Below, one piece after another: positions 28,311-37,898 of a stretch of 64,000 bases of DNA (the first letter of the stretch is position 1; each line of letters opens with the position of its first letter). Position numbers and translations under genes: made by a program. Location: assembly GCA_902591495.1 (NCBI GenBank), contig CACJAW010000006.1:1-64000 (forward strand), written 5' to 3'. The DNA comes from an uncultured Pseudohongiella sp. GTDB taxonomy: Bacteria; Pseudomonadota; Gammaproteobacteria; Pseudomonadales; Pseudohongiellaceae. The notes beneath the pieces are model-generated. The model searched no databases. It saw only the letters and a list, made by a program, of their open reading frames with translations, and was not told the DNA's origin.

Positions 28311-29708
28311 ATGAAGCGCATTGTTAAATTACTTGGAATGTTTTTGGTCTGGAATTTCAGTTTCTCGCCAAGTTTCGGTGATGATTTAGTCACCATACTG
28401 AGTTTAGCGCTTGAAAACGACCCGACCTTACGACAGGCGAAAGCTAGCTATCTCGCAAATCATGAAACAGTAGCTCAGAGCAGGTCTTCACTCTTGCCTT
28501 CCTTTGGCCTGACCGCCAGAACCACCAGGTTGACCTCGGGTCCAACCGATTCTATTTACGTTAATGTCCCTAATCCAATAACTGGGGAATTAGTCAGAAC
28601 CAAGGTCGCAGATGACCACAGTTTTAGGCCCGGAGTAAACAATCATGATTGGGGTATCGGGCTGAACCAAAGTTTAGTAAATCTTTCCAACTGGTATAAT
28701 TTCCGAAGTGCCAAAGCCAACGATCAAGCAGCTGCCGCAAATTTAGCTGCTCAAGAACAAGACCTCATCATGAGAGTGTCTATGGCGTACTTCGATGTCC
28801 TTCGAGCCCAAGAATTGCTAGAAACAAACCTTCAAGAGGAAGAGGCTGCTCTTACGTCTCTGCAACAAACGCAACAACGAGAAGCGGTCGGACTAGTCGC
28901 AATAACTGATGTCTACGATGCACAGGCAGCTTATGACTTAGCTCGAAACACTACAATATTACAGCAAGATATATTGCAAGCCCGTTATGAAGCTCTGGAA
29001 GCCTTGACAGGACAAGCACACCCAGAAATAGAGATTCTAAGGGAAGATTTTCCGATTATTGAAGTCGACGGCACTTTGAGAGAATGGGAAATGCAAGCTG
29101 ATGATAATAACCTAGCCGTAGCTGCTGCTGAGTTTAATTTGGACGCTTCACGCCAGAACTTAAAGGCACGAAAATCGGATCACTTACCAACCCTTGACCT
29201 GTCAGGCTTTTATGGTCATATCGTTACCGCTCCGATAGTTAATCAAGGAATACAAATTTTTGGCGGCGCAACAGATCGAACCAGCTTAGCACTGAGTTTG
29301 AATATCCCGATATATAATGGAGGAGTCATCAATTCAAGAAGAAGGGCGGCTGAATATCAGCTTATCGCGGCAAAGGAATCACTAGAGTTAACCAAGCGTC
29401 AGCTTACTCAAAACATTCGAAACGCTTATCGACGCGTTAACACAGACGTGTTAGTCATAGCCCAAAGGCAGCAGTCAATCACTTCGGCCCAGAGCGCTTT
29501 AGATGCAACGGAACTTGGCGCCGAAGTAGGAACAAGAAATATCGTGGAAGTCCTTTTAGCCAGAGAAAATCTCTACCGAGCGCTTCGCTTTTATGCTGAC
29601 GCGAGGTTTGACTACGTCATTGATACACTTGTTTTGAAGCAAGTTGCGGGAGTATTGAATCCTCAAGATGTTATTGATCTAAATGAGTGGCTCAGAGAGG
29701 GGACTTAA
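28311..29708 (+). CDS. tolC: TolC-family outer membrane efflux protein
   Basis: 465 residues with a signal peptide (about 1-23, SPSFG/DD). The mature protein shows the duplicated outer-membrane-efflux-protein pattern: LALENDPTLRQAKASYLAN, WGIGLNQSLVNLSNWYNF, QEDL/IMRVSMAYFDVLRAQE, then LDLSGFYG, LALSLNIPIYNGGVINSRRR and VGTRNIVEVLLARENLY (separate blocks). It forms the trimeric outer-membrane exit duct for RND/ABC pumps and type I secretion. Proximity to the nudF-cpdA-parE block as in Pseudomonas supports tolC rather than a pump-specific paralogue. It ends two bases from the ovoA stop. Confidence 0.92.
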   Translation: MKRIVKLLGMFLVWNFSFSPSFGDDLVTILSLALENDPTLRQAKASYLANHETVAQSRSSLLPSFGLTARTTRLTSGPTDSIYVNVPNPITGELVRTKVADDHSFRPGVNNHDWGIGLNQSLVNLSNWYNFRSAKANDQAAAANLAAQEQDLIMRVSMAYFDVLRAQELLETNLQEEEAALTSLQQTQQREAVGLVAITDVYDAQAAYDLARNTTILQQDILQARYEALEALTGQAHPEIEILREDFPIIEVDGTLREWEMQADDNNLAVAAAEFNLDASRQNLKARKSDHLPTLDLSGFYGHIVTAPIVNQGIQIFGGATDRTSLALSLNIPIYNGGVINSRRRAAEYQLIAAKESLELTKRQLTQNIRNAYRRVNTDVLVIAQRQQSITSAQSALDATELGAEVGTRNIVEVLLARENLYRALRFYADARFDYVIDTLVLKQVAGVLNPQDVIDLNEWLREGT

Positions 29709-29710
29709 TT

Positions 29711-31987
29711 CTATTTTTTACGCCAAACTGAAATCTGACTAATAATTAGTTCGTACTTTCTTCTATGCTCTCTAATCATAAATGACAGATCTTCAGCTTT
29801 AAGTAAATCAAAATTTGATAACAGATGTGCCAAATGATTAATCGTGGCCTCGCTAGATTTACCGTCAAGAAAGTTTGTTTGCGGAGTAAACTGTTCTAAC
29901 CAAGTATTGGGGGAAGCTATTACCAATATCCCACCACTTCTTAAATAGTCATTCGACCCAGAAAATTGTTGCAGACATTTATTTGGATGGGACAACCGAC
30001 AAAGTAAATTACTTAGCAGTATTGCATCATAAAGGCCCCTTTCTTTGATTTTTGATGTCTCACTTAAATTTGATGCATCCCCTTGGAAAAATTGTACGCG
30101 TTCTCTCTCAATACTCTCGTCTATACTCGCAGTCAAATCGGTTGAAAATCTACCTGTCTCTTTCCGCCGATAGTCAGTCTTGCCATTCTTTTTTAAATCT
30201 GACGCTACCTTTATAAAAAGATCACTGTAATCTAGTGCAGTAACCGACCCAAACGTGGAAGCAAGCTGAAAGCTTGCGCCACCAACCGCACATCCCAGAT
30301 CCAATGCCCGCCCTTTAGAAATAGAGAAGTTATTCATCAACTCAACAGTGCGGTCGATGAGATTTGAGATGACCGGAGAAGTTATAGCAGCACTAATTTC
30401 CTGATCCCACTGCTCCTCATCACTGCCATAGTGAAACAGCAAATACTGGTCTACGGTCTCATTTGTATCATACTTGTCTCCTTTGACTTTAGCCGTCGGA
30501 CTTTCTTTCACTACCCTAAAGCCAGCATTTTGAAAAAAGTGCGGCCGAAAATGGAATCGTGCCCAAACGCTGGCTTCATCTCCTGTACTAACAAAAGAAC
30601 CCCCTAAGATCATCTGATGCTCACCATCAAAACAGGGAGTGCTGAAATCAGTGTAGTATGGGTGAATTTTGAAATTACGTAGTGGATGAAACGAGTCTTC
30701 ACACCATTGCCAGACGTTTCCCATAGTGTCATGGAAACCTCTGTCATTTGACGAAAGAGCATCAACTGGAATTTCAGAGCCAAACCTAAGATTGTGGTTT
30801 GCTATGAACTGATTGTTGGGTATTAGTTCGAATGCCGATAAATTGGCTGTTGGACTAGATAAATTTGCAAATTTACCATGCTCTACACTTTTATCTCTTA
30901 GAGTAAGATGCTCAGACTCGGTTAGCAGACGATACTTATTCTCGCTCTCGTCTTGCTCGCTTAACCATCTACAGTAGGCCTTTGATTCATAGTAGTTGAC
31001 TATTACTGGCCAATCCCACTGCATTGGAACTTCTTCAAAAAGTGCACGTAATTTAAATCTATTAGAACCGGCCGGACCATCCTGCCGCCAAAATGTGGGC
31101 CATTTCACATTCCTAAATTTTCGCCAGCTCCAACCTTTTTCAGACCAATATTTACTGTTCTCATATCCGCCTGCTTCAACAAATTGGAAAAATTCTCCAT
31201 TACTAATCAGAAACTTGGTTGCTTCAAAAGACTCTACCTCTCGCTGGTCAACTCCATACTCATTGTCCCAGCCAAAGGTTGGCCAACCATTGGGTTTCCC
31301 CAGTTGAACTGAAGATGATCCAACTCGAGTGAACGGGTTTTCCTTATAACTAAAATCTGGTTGGGTTTTCTGCTCTAAAAAATCTATCTCTCTAAAATAA
31401 TCTGGCCAATCTTCTGGCTTTTTAACTAAGTCTAGAGGTAGCTCCCTAATTAAGACACTTGAAGTTTCCAAGTGAATCCTCTCGTGTTCAAAGGCCATCG
31501 CCAATGACCACGTCGCCTTTCCTTGACATATGGGTTCGTCAAAAGCCGGATGCACCCTTATCAAATCAGTCACAAGGTTATAAACCTGTTTCCTATAGTC
31601 CTGAACATCGCTTAAAGGAGGCCAAACTTCCTGGTCATTTTCATGCAAGTCGTCCCAGGTCATTTCATCCACACCGGTTTCAAACAGAAGTTCAAAATCA
31701 CTATTGACTGGGTTTTGAAGTAAACCACTGACAAGTAGCTTGTTTACATAAAAACAGACGGGGTGAGCGTAATAAAATATTAGTGGATGGCGGGTCTTAT
31801 GATAGGGTCGCCGGTAGAAAGCTTCTTCTGAAGCTAATGAAGAGAAAAGTATCTCTGTGAGTTCCCATGTGTTTTGAAAGTACCTTAAGATCTCATCTCT
31901 ACCGCCACGCAAATCAAGAACTGGCAAGGAGAGAGGGATATTTTTTTCGCAGGTGGGTTCGGGCATTCTTTCTTTTTCTTTTTCCAT
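29711..31987 (-). CDS. ovoA: 5-histidylcysteine sulfoxide synthase / mercaptohistidine methyltransferase
   Basis: 758 residues with the three-part OvoA layout: DinB-like N-terminal domain (about 25-190) with the iron-binding H168-x3-H172-x-E174 in FEHERIHLE and an upstream HKTRHPLIFYYAH block; an FGE-sulfatase-like domain (about 225-495, RLLTESEHLTLR, HDTMGNVWQWCEDSF, LGGSF, GFRVV); and a C-terminal SAM methyltransferase (about 515-755, ALDLGCAVGGASFQLA). OvoA joins cysteine to the imidazole of histidine, and its last domain N-methylates the final thiol to ovothiol A. The C-S lyase OvoB is not adjacent. The start may be the ATG at 31966 instead. Confidence 0.93.
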   Translation of the reverse strand: MEKEKERMPEPTCEKNIPLSLPVLDLRGGRDEILRYFQNTWELTEILFSSLASEEAFYRRPYHKTRHPLIFYYAHPVCFYVNKLLVSGLLQNPVNSDFELLFETGVDEMTWDDLHENDQEVWPPLSDVQDYRKQVYNLVTDLIRVHPAFDEPICQGKATWSLAMAFEHERIHLETSSVLIRELPLDLVKKPEDWPDYFREIDFLEQKTQPDFSYKENPFTRVGSSSVQLGKPNGWPTFGWDNEYGVDQREVESFEATKFLISNGEFFQFVEAGGYENSKYWSEKGWSWRKFRNVKWPTFWRQDGPAGSNRFKLRALFEEVPMQWDWPVIVNYYESKAYCRWLSEQDESENKYRLLTESEHLTLRDKSVEHGKFANLSSPTANLSAFELIPNNQFIANHNLRFGSEIPVDALSSNDRGFHDTMGNVWQWCEDSFHPLRNFKIHPYYTDFSTPCFDGEHQMILGGSFVSTGDEASVWARFHFRPHFFQNAGFRVVKESPTAKVKGDKYDTNETVDQYLLFHYGSDEEQWDQEISAAITSPVISNLIDRTVELMNNFSISKGRALDLGCAVGGASFQLASTFGSVTALDYSDLFIKVASDLKKNGKTDYRRKETGRFSTDLTASIDESIERERVQFFQGDASNLSETSKIKERGLYDAILLSNLLCRLSHPNKCLQQFSGSNDYLRSGGILVIASPNTWLEQFTPQTNFLDGKSSEATINHLAHLLSNFDLLKAEDLSFMIREHRRKYELIISQISVWRKK

Positions 31988-32235
31988 TTTTTGAACTTAA
32001 AGTAAAAACTTTTCCTTTAATTTCGAGCGCTTGAAGGACAACTAATGTCAATAACTTATTCACTGTCCTGCGCCAAGTTGCGGGAACACCGTTAAAGCCA
32101 TCGACCAACAGCTACTTTATTGTTTTATATATTTATTTATCGCGGTTACAATGACTAAGACATCTTCTCGCCATACTTCCAACGAATGTTAGGGCAAATT
32201 AGTTTAGTCTTTTATGAACATAAAACAGGCTACCT

Positions 32236-33291
32236 ATGAAAACCGTAAATTTTGGAAATCTCGCCATAAACATAAAACGATGGGCTGAAAATTTAGGCTT
32301 TCAAGAGGCAAGAATAACGAACGTTGATTTAAGTGCATATGAGAATTCATTCAAAACCTGGATTAAAAACAAATTCCACGGAGAAATGGAATATATGGAG
32401 CGCCATCAGGAACTTCGACTGCATCCGGAGAGACTTTTGCCAGGAACTATTCGAGTTATTACAGTTCGAATGGACTACAAAAATACAATAGAAAACTCCT
32501 TACTGTTTAAGCAAAGCAAAAATCTGGCCTATATCTCTCATTACGCAAGGGGACGAGACTATCACAAACTAATTCGTAAGCGACTGGAAACCCTTGCTCG
32601 AAAAATAACAACCAAAACTTATCGACATGGCTACCGCGCCTTCACTGACAGCGCTCCTATTCTCGAGCGCGCTCTTGCGGAAAAAGCAGGCATTGGATGG
32701 ATCGGGAAAAACACAATGCTTATTAATAAGAGTGCAGGGTCCTGGTTCTTCCTTGGAGAGCTATTTACCGATATTCCACTCCCGATCGACGAACCGACTA
32801 CCGCTAACTGTGGTAGCTGTTCAGCCTGCATCGAAGCTTGCCCAACTAACGCCTTTGTAGGGCCAAATATATTAGATGCTACTAGGTGTATTTCATATCT
32901 AACAATTGAATCCCGTGGTGCAATCCCAGAGCAATTTAGGAACGCAATCGGCAACAGAATTTTTGGATGTGACGATTGCCAGCTAGTGTGCCCTTGGAAT
33001 AAATTTTCTAAACCCACCACTGAAAAGGATTTTTCCCCTCGGCATAAGATGGATAACATAGAGCTTATCGATCTTTTTACTTGGACTGAAGAAGAGTTCT
33101 TTAAGAATACCGAGGGCTCGCCAATACGCAGAATAGGCTACGATTGCTGGAAACGAAACATCGCTATCGCTTTAGGGAATGCGGACACTAGCGTTGAAAT
33201 AATTCAAGTTCTCAAGTCCGAGCTCGGGAAAACTTCCCCAATGGTCCGTGAACATATTGAGTGGGCGCTTCTCCAACATCAAGCCGCTTAA
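32236..33291 (+). CDS. queG: Epoxyqueuosine reductase
   Basis: 351 residues. The N-terminal cobalamin-binding part carries [17 protein letters not shown] and [25 protein letters not shown]-type blocks, then two 4Fe-4S motifs: [16 protein letters not shown] and [11 protein letters not shown]. It reduces epoxyqueuosine to queuosine in the wobble base of tRNA-Asp/Asn/His/Tyr using vitamin B12. Its stop overlaps the convergent orn stop by four bases, a frequent neighbourhood in gammaproteobacteria. Confidence 0.96.
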   Translation: MKTVNFGNLAINIKRWAENLGFQEARITNVDLSAYENSFKTWIKNKFHGEMEYMERHQELRLHPERLLPGTIRVITVRMDYKNTIENSLLFKQSKNLAYISHYARGRDYHKLIRKRLETLARKITTKTYRHGYRAFTDSAPILERALAEKAGIGWIGKNTMLINKSAGSWFFLGELFTDIPLPIDEPTTANCGSCSACIEACPTNAFVGPNILDATRCISYLTIESRGAIPEQFRNAIGNRIFGCDDCQLVCPWNKFSKPTTEKDFSPRHKMDNIELIDLFTWTEEEFFKNTEGSPIRRIGYDCWKRNIAIALGNADTSVEIIQVLKSELGKTSPMVREHIEWALLQHQAA

Positions 33292-33830
33292 ATATCCAAG
33301 AAATTATCTCGGTAATAAGTCAGCTCCTCGACAGAGTCTCTTACATCATCCAAAGCAGCATGACGGCTTTTTTTTGTAATGCCTTCTAAAATTTCAGGTT
33401 TCCAACGTCGAGCAAGTTCCTTCAATGAACTTACATCTAAATTTCGATAATGAAAGTAAGCCTCTAGTTCTGGCATATAATTAGCCAAAAAACGTCGGTC
33501 TTGGCAAATACTGTTCCCACACATTGGAGAGGCATTTTTGCGAGAATATCGTTCCAAGAACTCAATTGTATCAGCCTCGGCTTGATGCTCAGTAATTAAA
33601 CTACTCTTTACTTTTTCAATAAGACCAGTCGCACCATGATGCGTTTGATTCCACTCATCCATCCCATCCAGTACTTTATCTGACTGCTTGATCGCTAAAT
33701 TAGGACCTTCAGCAATTATGTTTAAGTCTGGATCTGTAACCAGAGTAGCGATTTCTATTATTCGGTCTTTAACAGGCGATAGTCCCGTCATTTCCAAATC
33801 AACCCAAATTAGATTCAAATCTTTATTCAT
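33288..33830 (-). CDS. orn: Oligoribonuclease
   Basis: 180 residues from the ATG at 33830. The frame extends to 33860, but [17 protein letters not shown] is the normal N-terminus and AGGG lies before that ATG. It is a DEDDh exonuclease: WVDLEMTGL (Asp and Glu), [20 protein letters not shown] region, and [14 protein letters not shown] (His and Asp). It degrades 2-5 nt RNAs, including pGpG from cyclic-di-GMP breakdown, to mononucleotides. It is divergent from rsgA, as in most gammaproteobacteria. Confidence 0.96.
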   Translation of the reverse strand: MNKDLNLIWVDLEMTGLSPVKDRIIEIATLVTDPDLNIIAEGPNLAIKQSDKVLDGMDEWNQTHHGATGLIEKVKSSLITEHQAEADTIEFLERYSRKNASPMCGNSICQDRRFLANYMPELEAYFHYRNLDVSSLKELARRWKPEILEGITKKSRHAALDDVRDSVEELTYYRDNFLDI

Positions 33831-33964
33831 AGCCCTGCTTACTAATCTGACAAAATACAATTATAACAAAGCCCCAAGAAATGGAATATGTAATAATTAG
33901 TCTAAACCGAAAAATCAGGCGCCATGTAGTAAGATAGAATGAATAAAGACAGCCCTAAAAAAGT

Positions 33965-34900
33965 ATGAAGAATGGCAAGAAATTAAGTCAGCTAAGTCTT
34001 ATGGACGAAAAAAGTTATTCTGGTCGTATCGTCACACATTATGGTAACCAACTAGAAGTTGAAGTTCTTAACGGCCCTCTAGAAGGTACCACTCAAAGAT
34101 GTCATCAAAGAAGCAATATGACGACCCTGGTTACGGGGGACTTAGTTACTTGGAAACCTGACTCGACGAATACTGGAATCGTTATGTCTCAGGCTGATCG
34201 CTGTAACGTGTTCGGTCGGTATGATAGCGAAGGAAGATTTAAACCATTAGCATCAAACCTAGATTGTGTGCTAGTTGTAATTGCTGCGACTCCGAAAGCT
34301 TATCTTAATTTAGTAGACAGGTATTTAGTAGCAATAAGGAAGCTTGAACTCGATGCTTTTATACTTCTAAACAAAGTTGATTTAATAGATGCAAATAAAG
34401 ATCAATCTCTTCAAAGAATGATGCAAATTTATAGTGATCTTGGTTATCCCATTCTTAAAGTATCAGCAAAAAGTAGATTAGGTTTTGAAGCTCTTGAAAA
34501 ACAACTAACGGGTCTAACTACTGTTTTGGTAGGTCAGTCTGGCGTTGGGAAATCATCCCTTATCAATCAATTGGGATCTTATGAATTAGCCAAGGTAGGC
34601 AATCTATCTAAAAACAAATATAAAGGGACTCATACAACGACGACTTCACGTTTATACCATCTAGAAAATTTCGATCTAATTGATTCCCCGGGCATAAGAG
34701 AATTTGGCCTTACAAAAGTAACAAAGCAAGAGGTGCTGAACGGGTTCCCAGAGATTCAATCTTTGGCATCTAATTGCAAATTCCGGAACTGTAGTCACCG
34801 CAATGAACCATCCTGCGCCATTCGTGAAGGTTTAAACAGCGGAGCAATTTTTCAAGAGCGTCTCGATAGCTATCAAAATATTCTTGGAACCCTAGATTAG
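33965..34900 (+). CDS. rsgA: Ribosome small-subunit GTPase A
   Basis: 311 residues: N-terminal OB domain (about 18-85), a circularly permuted GTPase domain with G4 (LLNKVDLID) before G1 (GQSGVGKSSLIN) and G3 (LIDSPGIREF), and a C-terminal zinc-binding domain with C-x-x-x-x-C-x-H and a last Cys (CKFRNCSHRNEPSCAI). It checks late 30S maturation. Its position between divergent orn and the rhodanese/psd genes is standard. Confidence 0.97.
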   Translation: MKNGKKLSQLSLMDEKSYSGRIVTHYGNQLEVEVLNGPLEGTTQRCHQRSNMTTLVTGDLVTWKPDSTNTGIVMSQADRCNVFGRYDSEGRFKPLASNLDCVLVVIAATPKAYLNLVDRYLVAIRKLELDAFILLNKVDLIDANKDQSLQRMMQIYSDLGYPILKVSAKSRLGFEALEKQLTGLTTVLVGQSGVGKSSLINQLGSYELAKVGNLSKNKYKGTHTTTTSRLYHLENFDLIDSPGIREFGLTKVTKQEVLNGFPEIQSLASNCKFRNCSHRNEPSCAIREGLNSGAIFQERLDSYQNILGTLD

Positions 34901-34955
34901 CTGATTTAATTAGCTATTATATAGATTTCGCATCAACCGATTTTGGACATCGATA

Positions 34956-35768
34956 ATGGTTAAAGATATAGATTCAATTCTTATTGAGCCTCAGCAACTT
35001 GCGGCGCGCTTGGGGGATGAGGATATCTTGATTATAGCTGTATGTATGAAAAAAGACTTTAATGATGGACACATCCCCGGAGCAATTCTTATCGAGCCAT
35101 CTGAGTTAATCCAAGGGAAGAGCCCTGCCGTTGGGAAATTACCCGACATTCAAAAGCTAGAAAAGCTTTTTTCGTCAATTGGCCTGAGAGATAACCTTCG
35201 TATCATCGCATATGACGATGAAGGCGGCGGATGGGCGGGAAGACTTATTTGGACGCTAGATGTTTTAGGTCACTCAAAATATTCTCTATTAAATGGTGGA
35301 ATTATTGCTTGGCGAGGCGAGGGATTTCCTATTTCTATTGAGTCGGCTTCACCAATAATTACGGAATTCACAGCTACAATAAGTAAAGACGTCATCGCCG
35401 ACATAAATGATGTGATGAATAGCATAAACGATGTAAACACCATAATTTGGGATGCCAGGGCACCAGAAGAATATAATGGTACGAAAGTAACAGCATCAAG
35501 AAATGGGCACGTGCCTGGAGCAATAAGTCTGGACTGGATGCACATGAAGGATTTGAACAATAATTCAAAGCTTCGTAATTTAGATGAAATTAGAAGTATG
35601 TTGACTGGTCTCGGCATTACTAACCAAGTCAAAGTAATAACACACTGCCAGACTCATCATCGCTCAGGTTTAACTTATTTTGTGGGGAAACTTTTAGGCC
35701 TAAACATAAGTGCCTATGATGGCTCTTGGGCAGAGTGGGGAAACCATCCTGAGGTTCCAATCGAATGA
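34956..35768 (+). CDS. rhdA: Thiosulfate sulfurtransferase (two-domain rhodanese)
   Basis: 270 residues, two tandem rhodanese domains. The active loop of the second domain is H-CQTHHRSG with Cys231, the same loop I recall from the RhdA-type enzymes of Pseudomonas/Azotobacter. The first domain has the family folds (DGHIPGAILIEPSEL) and is inactive (Asp in place of Cys, IIAYDDEGGGWAGRL). It transfers sulfane sulfur from thiosulfate to cyanide or other thiophilic acceptors in the cytosol. It lies 26 bases upstream of psd, as in Pseudomonas. Confidence 0.92.
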   Translation: MVKDIDSILIEPQQLAARLGDEDILIIAVCMKKDFNDGHIPGAILIEPSELIQGKSPAVGKLPDIQKLEKLFSSIGLRDNLRIIAYDDEGGGWAGRLIWTLDVLGHSKYSLLNGGIIAWRGEGFPISIESASPIITEFTATISKDVIADINDVMNSINDVNTIIWDARAPEEYNGTKVTASRNGHVPGAISLDWMHMKDLNNNSKLRNLDEIRSMLTGLGITNQVKVITHCQTHHRSGLTYFVGKLLGLNISAYDGSWAEWGNHPEVPIE

Positions 35769-35794
35769 AACTTTTTTGGTAAATTTTTTTAGCT

Positions 35795-36658
35795 ATGTCT
35801 AAGCTATTTTCTTTAGTCCAATATTTTTTACCACACCACTTGATTACCAAGATCATGGGAGTATTTGCTGAGAGCAAGTTTGCTAAAAATTTTTTGATCA
35901 GATTGTTCATAAAAAAATATAACGTTGATATGACTGAGGCCCGCAATACTTGTATTGACCAGTATCCAAATTTTAATGCTTTTTTCACCCGCGAATTGCG
36001 CGAGGGCGCACGACCGATTGACAATAACCCAAGAGTAATAGTGAGTCCGACTGACGGTAGACTTTTAGCCGCAGGAAGAATAGATGGTGATCGGTTGATA
36101 CAAGCAAAAAATCATTGTTTTTCATGCAATGATTTACTAGGCGGTAACAACGCTCTAGCAAGCACATTTAGTAATGGAAACTTTGCTACTATTTATCTTT
36201 CACCAAAAGATTACCATCGTGTACATATGCCATTAAAAGGCACTTTGATCAAAACCATTCATATTCCGGGACGACTGTTTTCAGTGGGGTACGCCACTAG
36301 CTCAAATATTCCAAATCTATTTGCCCGAAATGAAAGGCTTGTTTGCGTCTTCTCTACCGATGCAGGTCTATTTTCTTTGATCCTTGTTGGAGCAATGGTA
36401 GTTGGAAGTATTAAAACAGTATGGACTAAAGAAGCCCCGAAGGTCTTGGCCACACCAGAAATAAAGGAAATAGACTACAAGTCACAAGAAATTAAAGTAA
36501 ATTTAGACAAAGGAGCAGAGGTCGGTCGTTTTGAGTTAGGATCTACCGTAATCGTTTTATTTGAGCAAAAGTTGATGCAGCTTAATTCAAATATCGTGGC
36601 AAGCAAGCCAATCAGAATGGGTGAATCGCTTGGTCTAGTCGGTAATAACTTAAATTAA
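35795..36658 (+). CDS. psd: Phosphatidylserine decarboxylase proenzyme
   Basis: 287 residues, the usual type I length. The self-cleavage site LGST is in RFELGSTVIVLF (Gly249/Ser250), leaving a pyruvoyl group on the small C-terminal alpha chain. FNAFFTRELREGARPID, VSPTDGRL and LSPKDYHRVHMPL are family blocks. It makes phosphatidylethanolamine at the inner membrane. It sits directly between the rhodanese and rpiA genes with a short gap on each side. Confidence 0.96.
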   Translation: MSKLFSLVQYFLPHHLITKIMGVFAESKFAKNFLIRLFIKKYNVDMTEARNTCIDQYPNFNAFFTRELREGARPIDNNPRVIVSPTDGRLLAAGRIDGDRLIQAKNHCFSCNDLLGGNNALASTFSNGNFATIYLSPKDYHRVHMPLKGTLIKTIHIPGRLFSVGYATSSNIPNLFARNERLVCVFSTDAGLFSLILVGAMVVGSIKTVWTKEAPKVLATPEIKEIDYKSQEIKVNLDKGAEVGRFELGSTVIVLFEQKLMQLNSNIVASKPIRMGESLGLVGNNLN

Positions 36659-36674
36659 CTGGCAGGAGAATTAA

Positions 36675-37346
36675 ATGGCTATGGATGAACTGAAATTGAA
36701 GGTAGCAAAGGAGGCATTCAACTACGTTGAAAATTCAATAGAACGTGACACAATTATCGGAGTCGGTACCGGCTCGACAGCTAACTTTTTCATTGAGGAG
36801 TTAGGGAAAATTGCCAGCAGATTAGAGGGTGCCGTTGCCAGCTCCGAGGAAACCGCCCGCAGGCTGAAATCTATTGGTATTCCTGTCTTTGACTTAAACA
36901 CTGTTGGAGAAGTTCAGGTCTATGTTGATGGAGCTGATGAAGCGAATGAGTACCTGCACTTAATCAAAGGTGGTGGAGCAGCTTTAACCCGAGAAAAAAT
37001 TATTGCGGCCGCTTCAAGGGAGTTTATTTGCATAGCAGACGAAAGTAAGCTTGTCCCCATACTCGGTAAATTTCCGCTGCCAGTGGAGGTTATACCCATG
37101 TCTCGAAGCTTTGTTGGCAGGCAAATTGTAAAATTGGGCGGAGATCCGGTATATCGCGAGGGCTGTGTAACCGATAACGGCAATCACATCATAGATATCT
37201 TCAATCTGGTCATAGATCAGCCAACAGAAATGGAGCAGCGTCTTAATCAAATCACCGGTGTGGTAACTAACGGACTTTTCGCCAATCGCGGCGCTGACCA
37301 GCTATTTTTGGGCACTTCATCTGGAGTCAAAGTTTTTAACTCCTAA
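36675..37346 (+). CDS. rpiA: Ribose-5-phosphate isomerase A
   Basis: 223 residues. [22 protein letters not shown] and [12 protein letters not shown] are substrate-binding blocks of the RpiA family. It interconverts ribose 5-phosphate and ribulose 5-phosphate. AGGAG lies 7 bases before the ATG at 36675; a second ATG at 36681 is also possible. It is 16 bases after psd, so it probably shares the rsgA-rhdA-psd transcript. It converges on the cold-shock gene. Confidence 0.96.
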   Translation: MAMDELKLKVAKEAFNYVENSIERDTIIGVGTGSTANFFIEELGKIASRLEGAVASSEETARRLKSIGIPVFDLNTVGEVQVYVDGADEANEYLHLIKGGGAALTREKIIAAASREFICIADESKLVPILGKFPLPVEVIPMSRSFVGRQIVKLGGDPVYREGCVTDNGNHIIDIFNLVIDQPTEMEQRLNQITGVVTNGLFANRGADQLFLGTSSGVKVFNS

Positions 37347-37494
37347 GAAAGGCCAAGGGATCGCTAATACAATGCCTCAAAAGCATAGTTGATTTAAGCA
37401 AGTCGAGAAAAGCCCTTGGCTTGAGCTTATCGCTTCAAACTCAACCTATTCAAACTTCACTATTACTGCAAAAGATTACTGAAAATTCTGAAAT

Positions 37495-37704
37495 CTATAA
37501 CGGCGTGACGTTCTCTGCTTGGGGTCCTTTCTGACCTTGGGTTACTTCCATGGTCACTTTCTGGCCTTCATTAAGGGTTCTTCTACCAGAGCCGTTAATC
37601 GCGCTGAAATGAACAAAAACGTCCTTCCCACCCTCTTGCTCGATAAATCCGAATCCTTTCTCATCATTAAACCACTTAACGGTGCCCTCTACTAAGTCTG
37701 ACAT
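37495..37704 (-). CDS. CspA-family cold-shock protein
   Basis: 69 residues, one cold-shock domain: [20 protein letters not shown] contains RNP1 (KGFGFI) and DVFVHFSAI contains RNP2. It binds single-stranded RNA/DNA and melts RNA structure. The 194 bases upstream (to the stop of the FAD oxidase gene) have no gene and likely hold its promoter and 5' leader. A weak hairpin with four T on the minus strand (37410-37422) follows it. Confidence 0.96.
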   Translation of the reverse strand: MSDLVEGTVKWFNDEKGFGFIEQEGGKDVFVHFSAINGSGRRTLNEGQKVTMEVTQGQKGPQAENVTPL

Positions 37705-37898
37705 ATTACTCTCTTGCTATAAAAAATTGAAAACTAACATAAGTCACATAATGTAACATACATGACTGCTAGTACCGCAGTTTACGCTGGATTTAGGGCG
37801 GATGGAAATCAATATTGTTTTAAATTGTAACGATTATCAAAAATGTAAAAAAACTGGGCAAATTTAAGTGGTTAATGGCAATTTCAAAGTCTATCAAT

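Noticed and set aside
32631-33059. 142-codon open frame antisense to queG
   Set aside because: Entirely within queG, which has all its iron-sulfur motifs.
35629-36024. 131-codon open frame antisense to rhdA/psd
   Set aside because: Overlaps two conserved genes and shows no start signal.
37352-37420. Inverted pair GCCAAGGG / CCCTTGGC between rpiA and the cold-shock gene
   Set aside because: The arms are 53 bases apart with little pairing between and no T-run on the plus strand; only a weak cspA terminator (37410-37422) is plausible.
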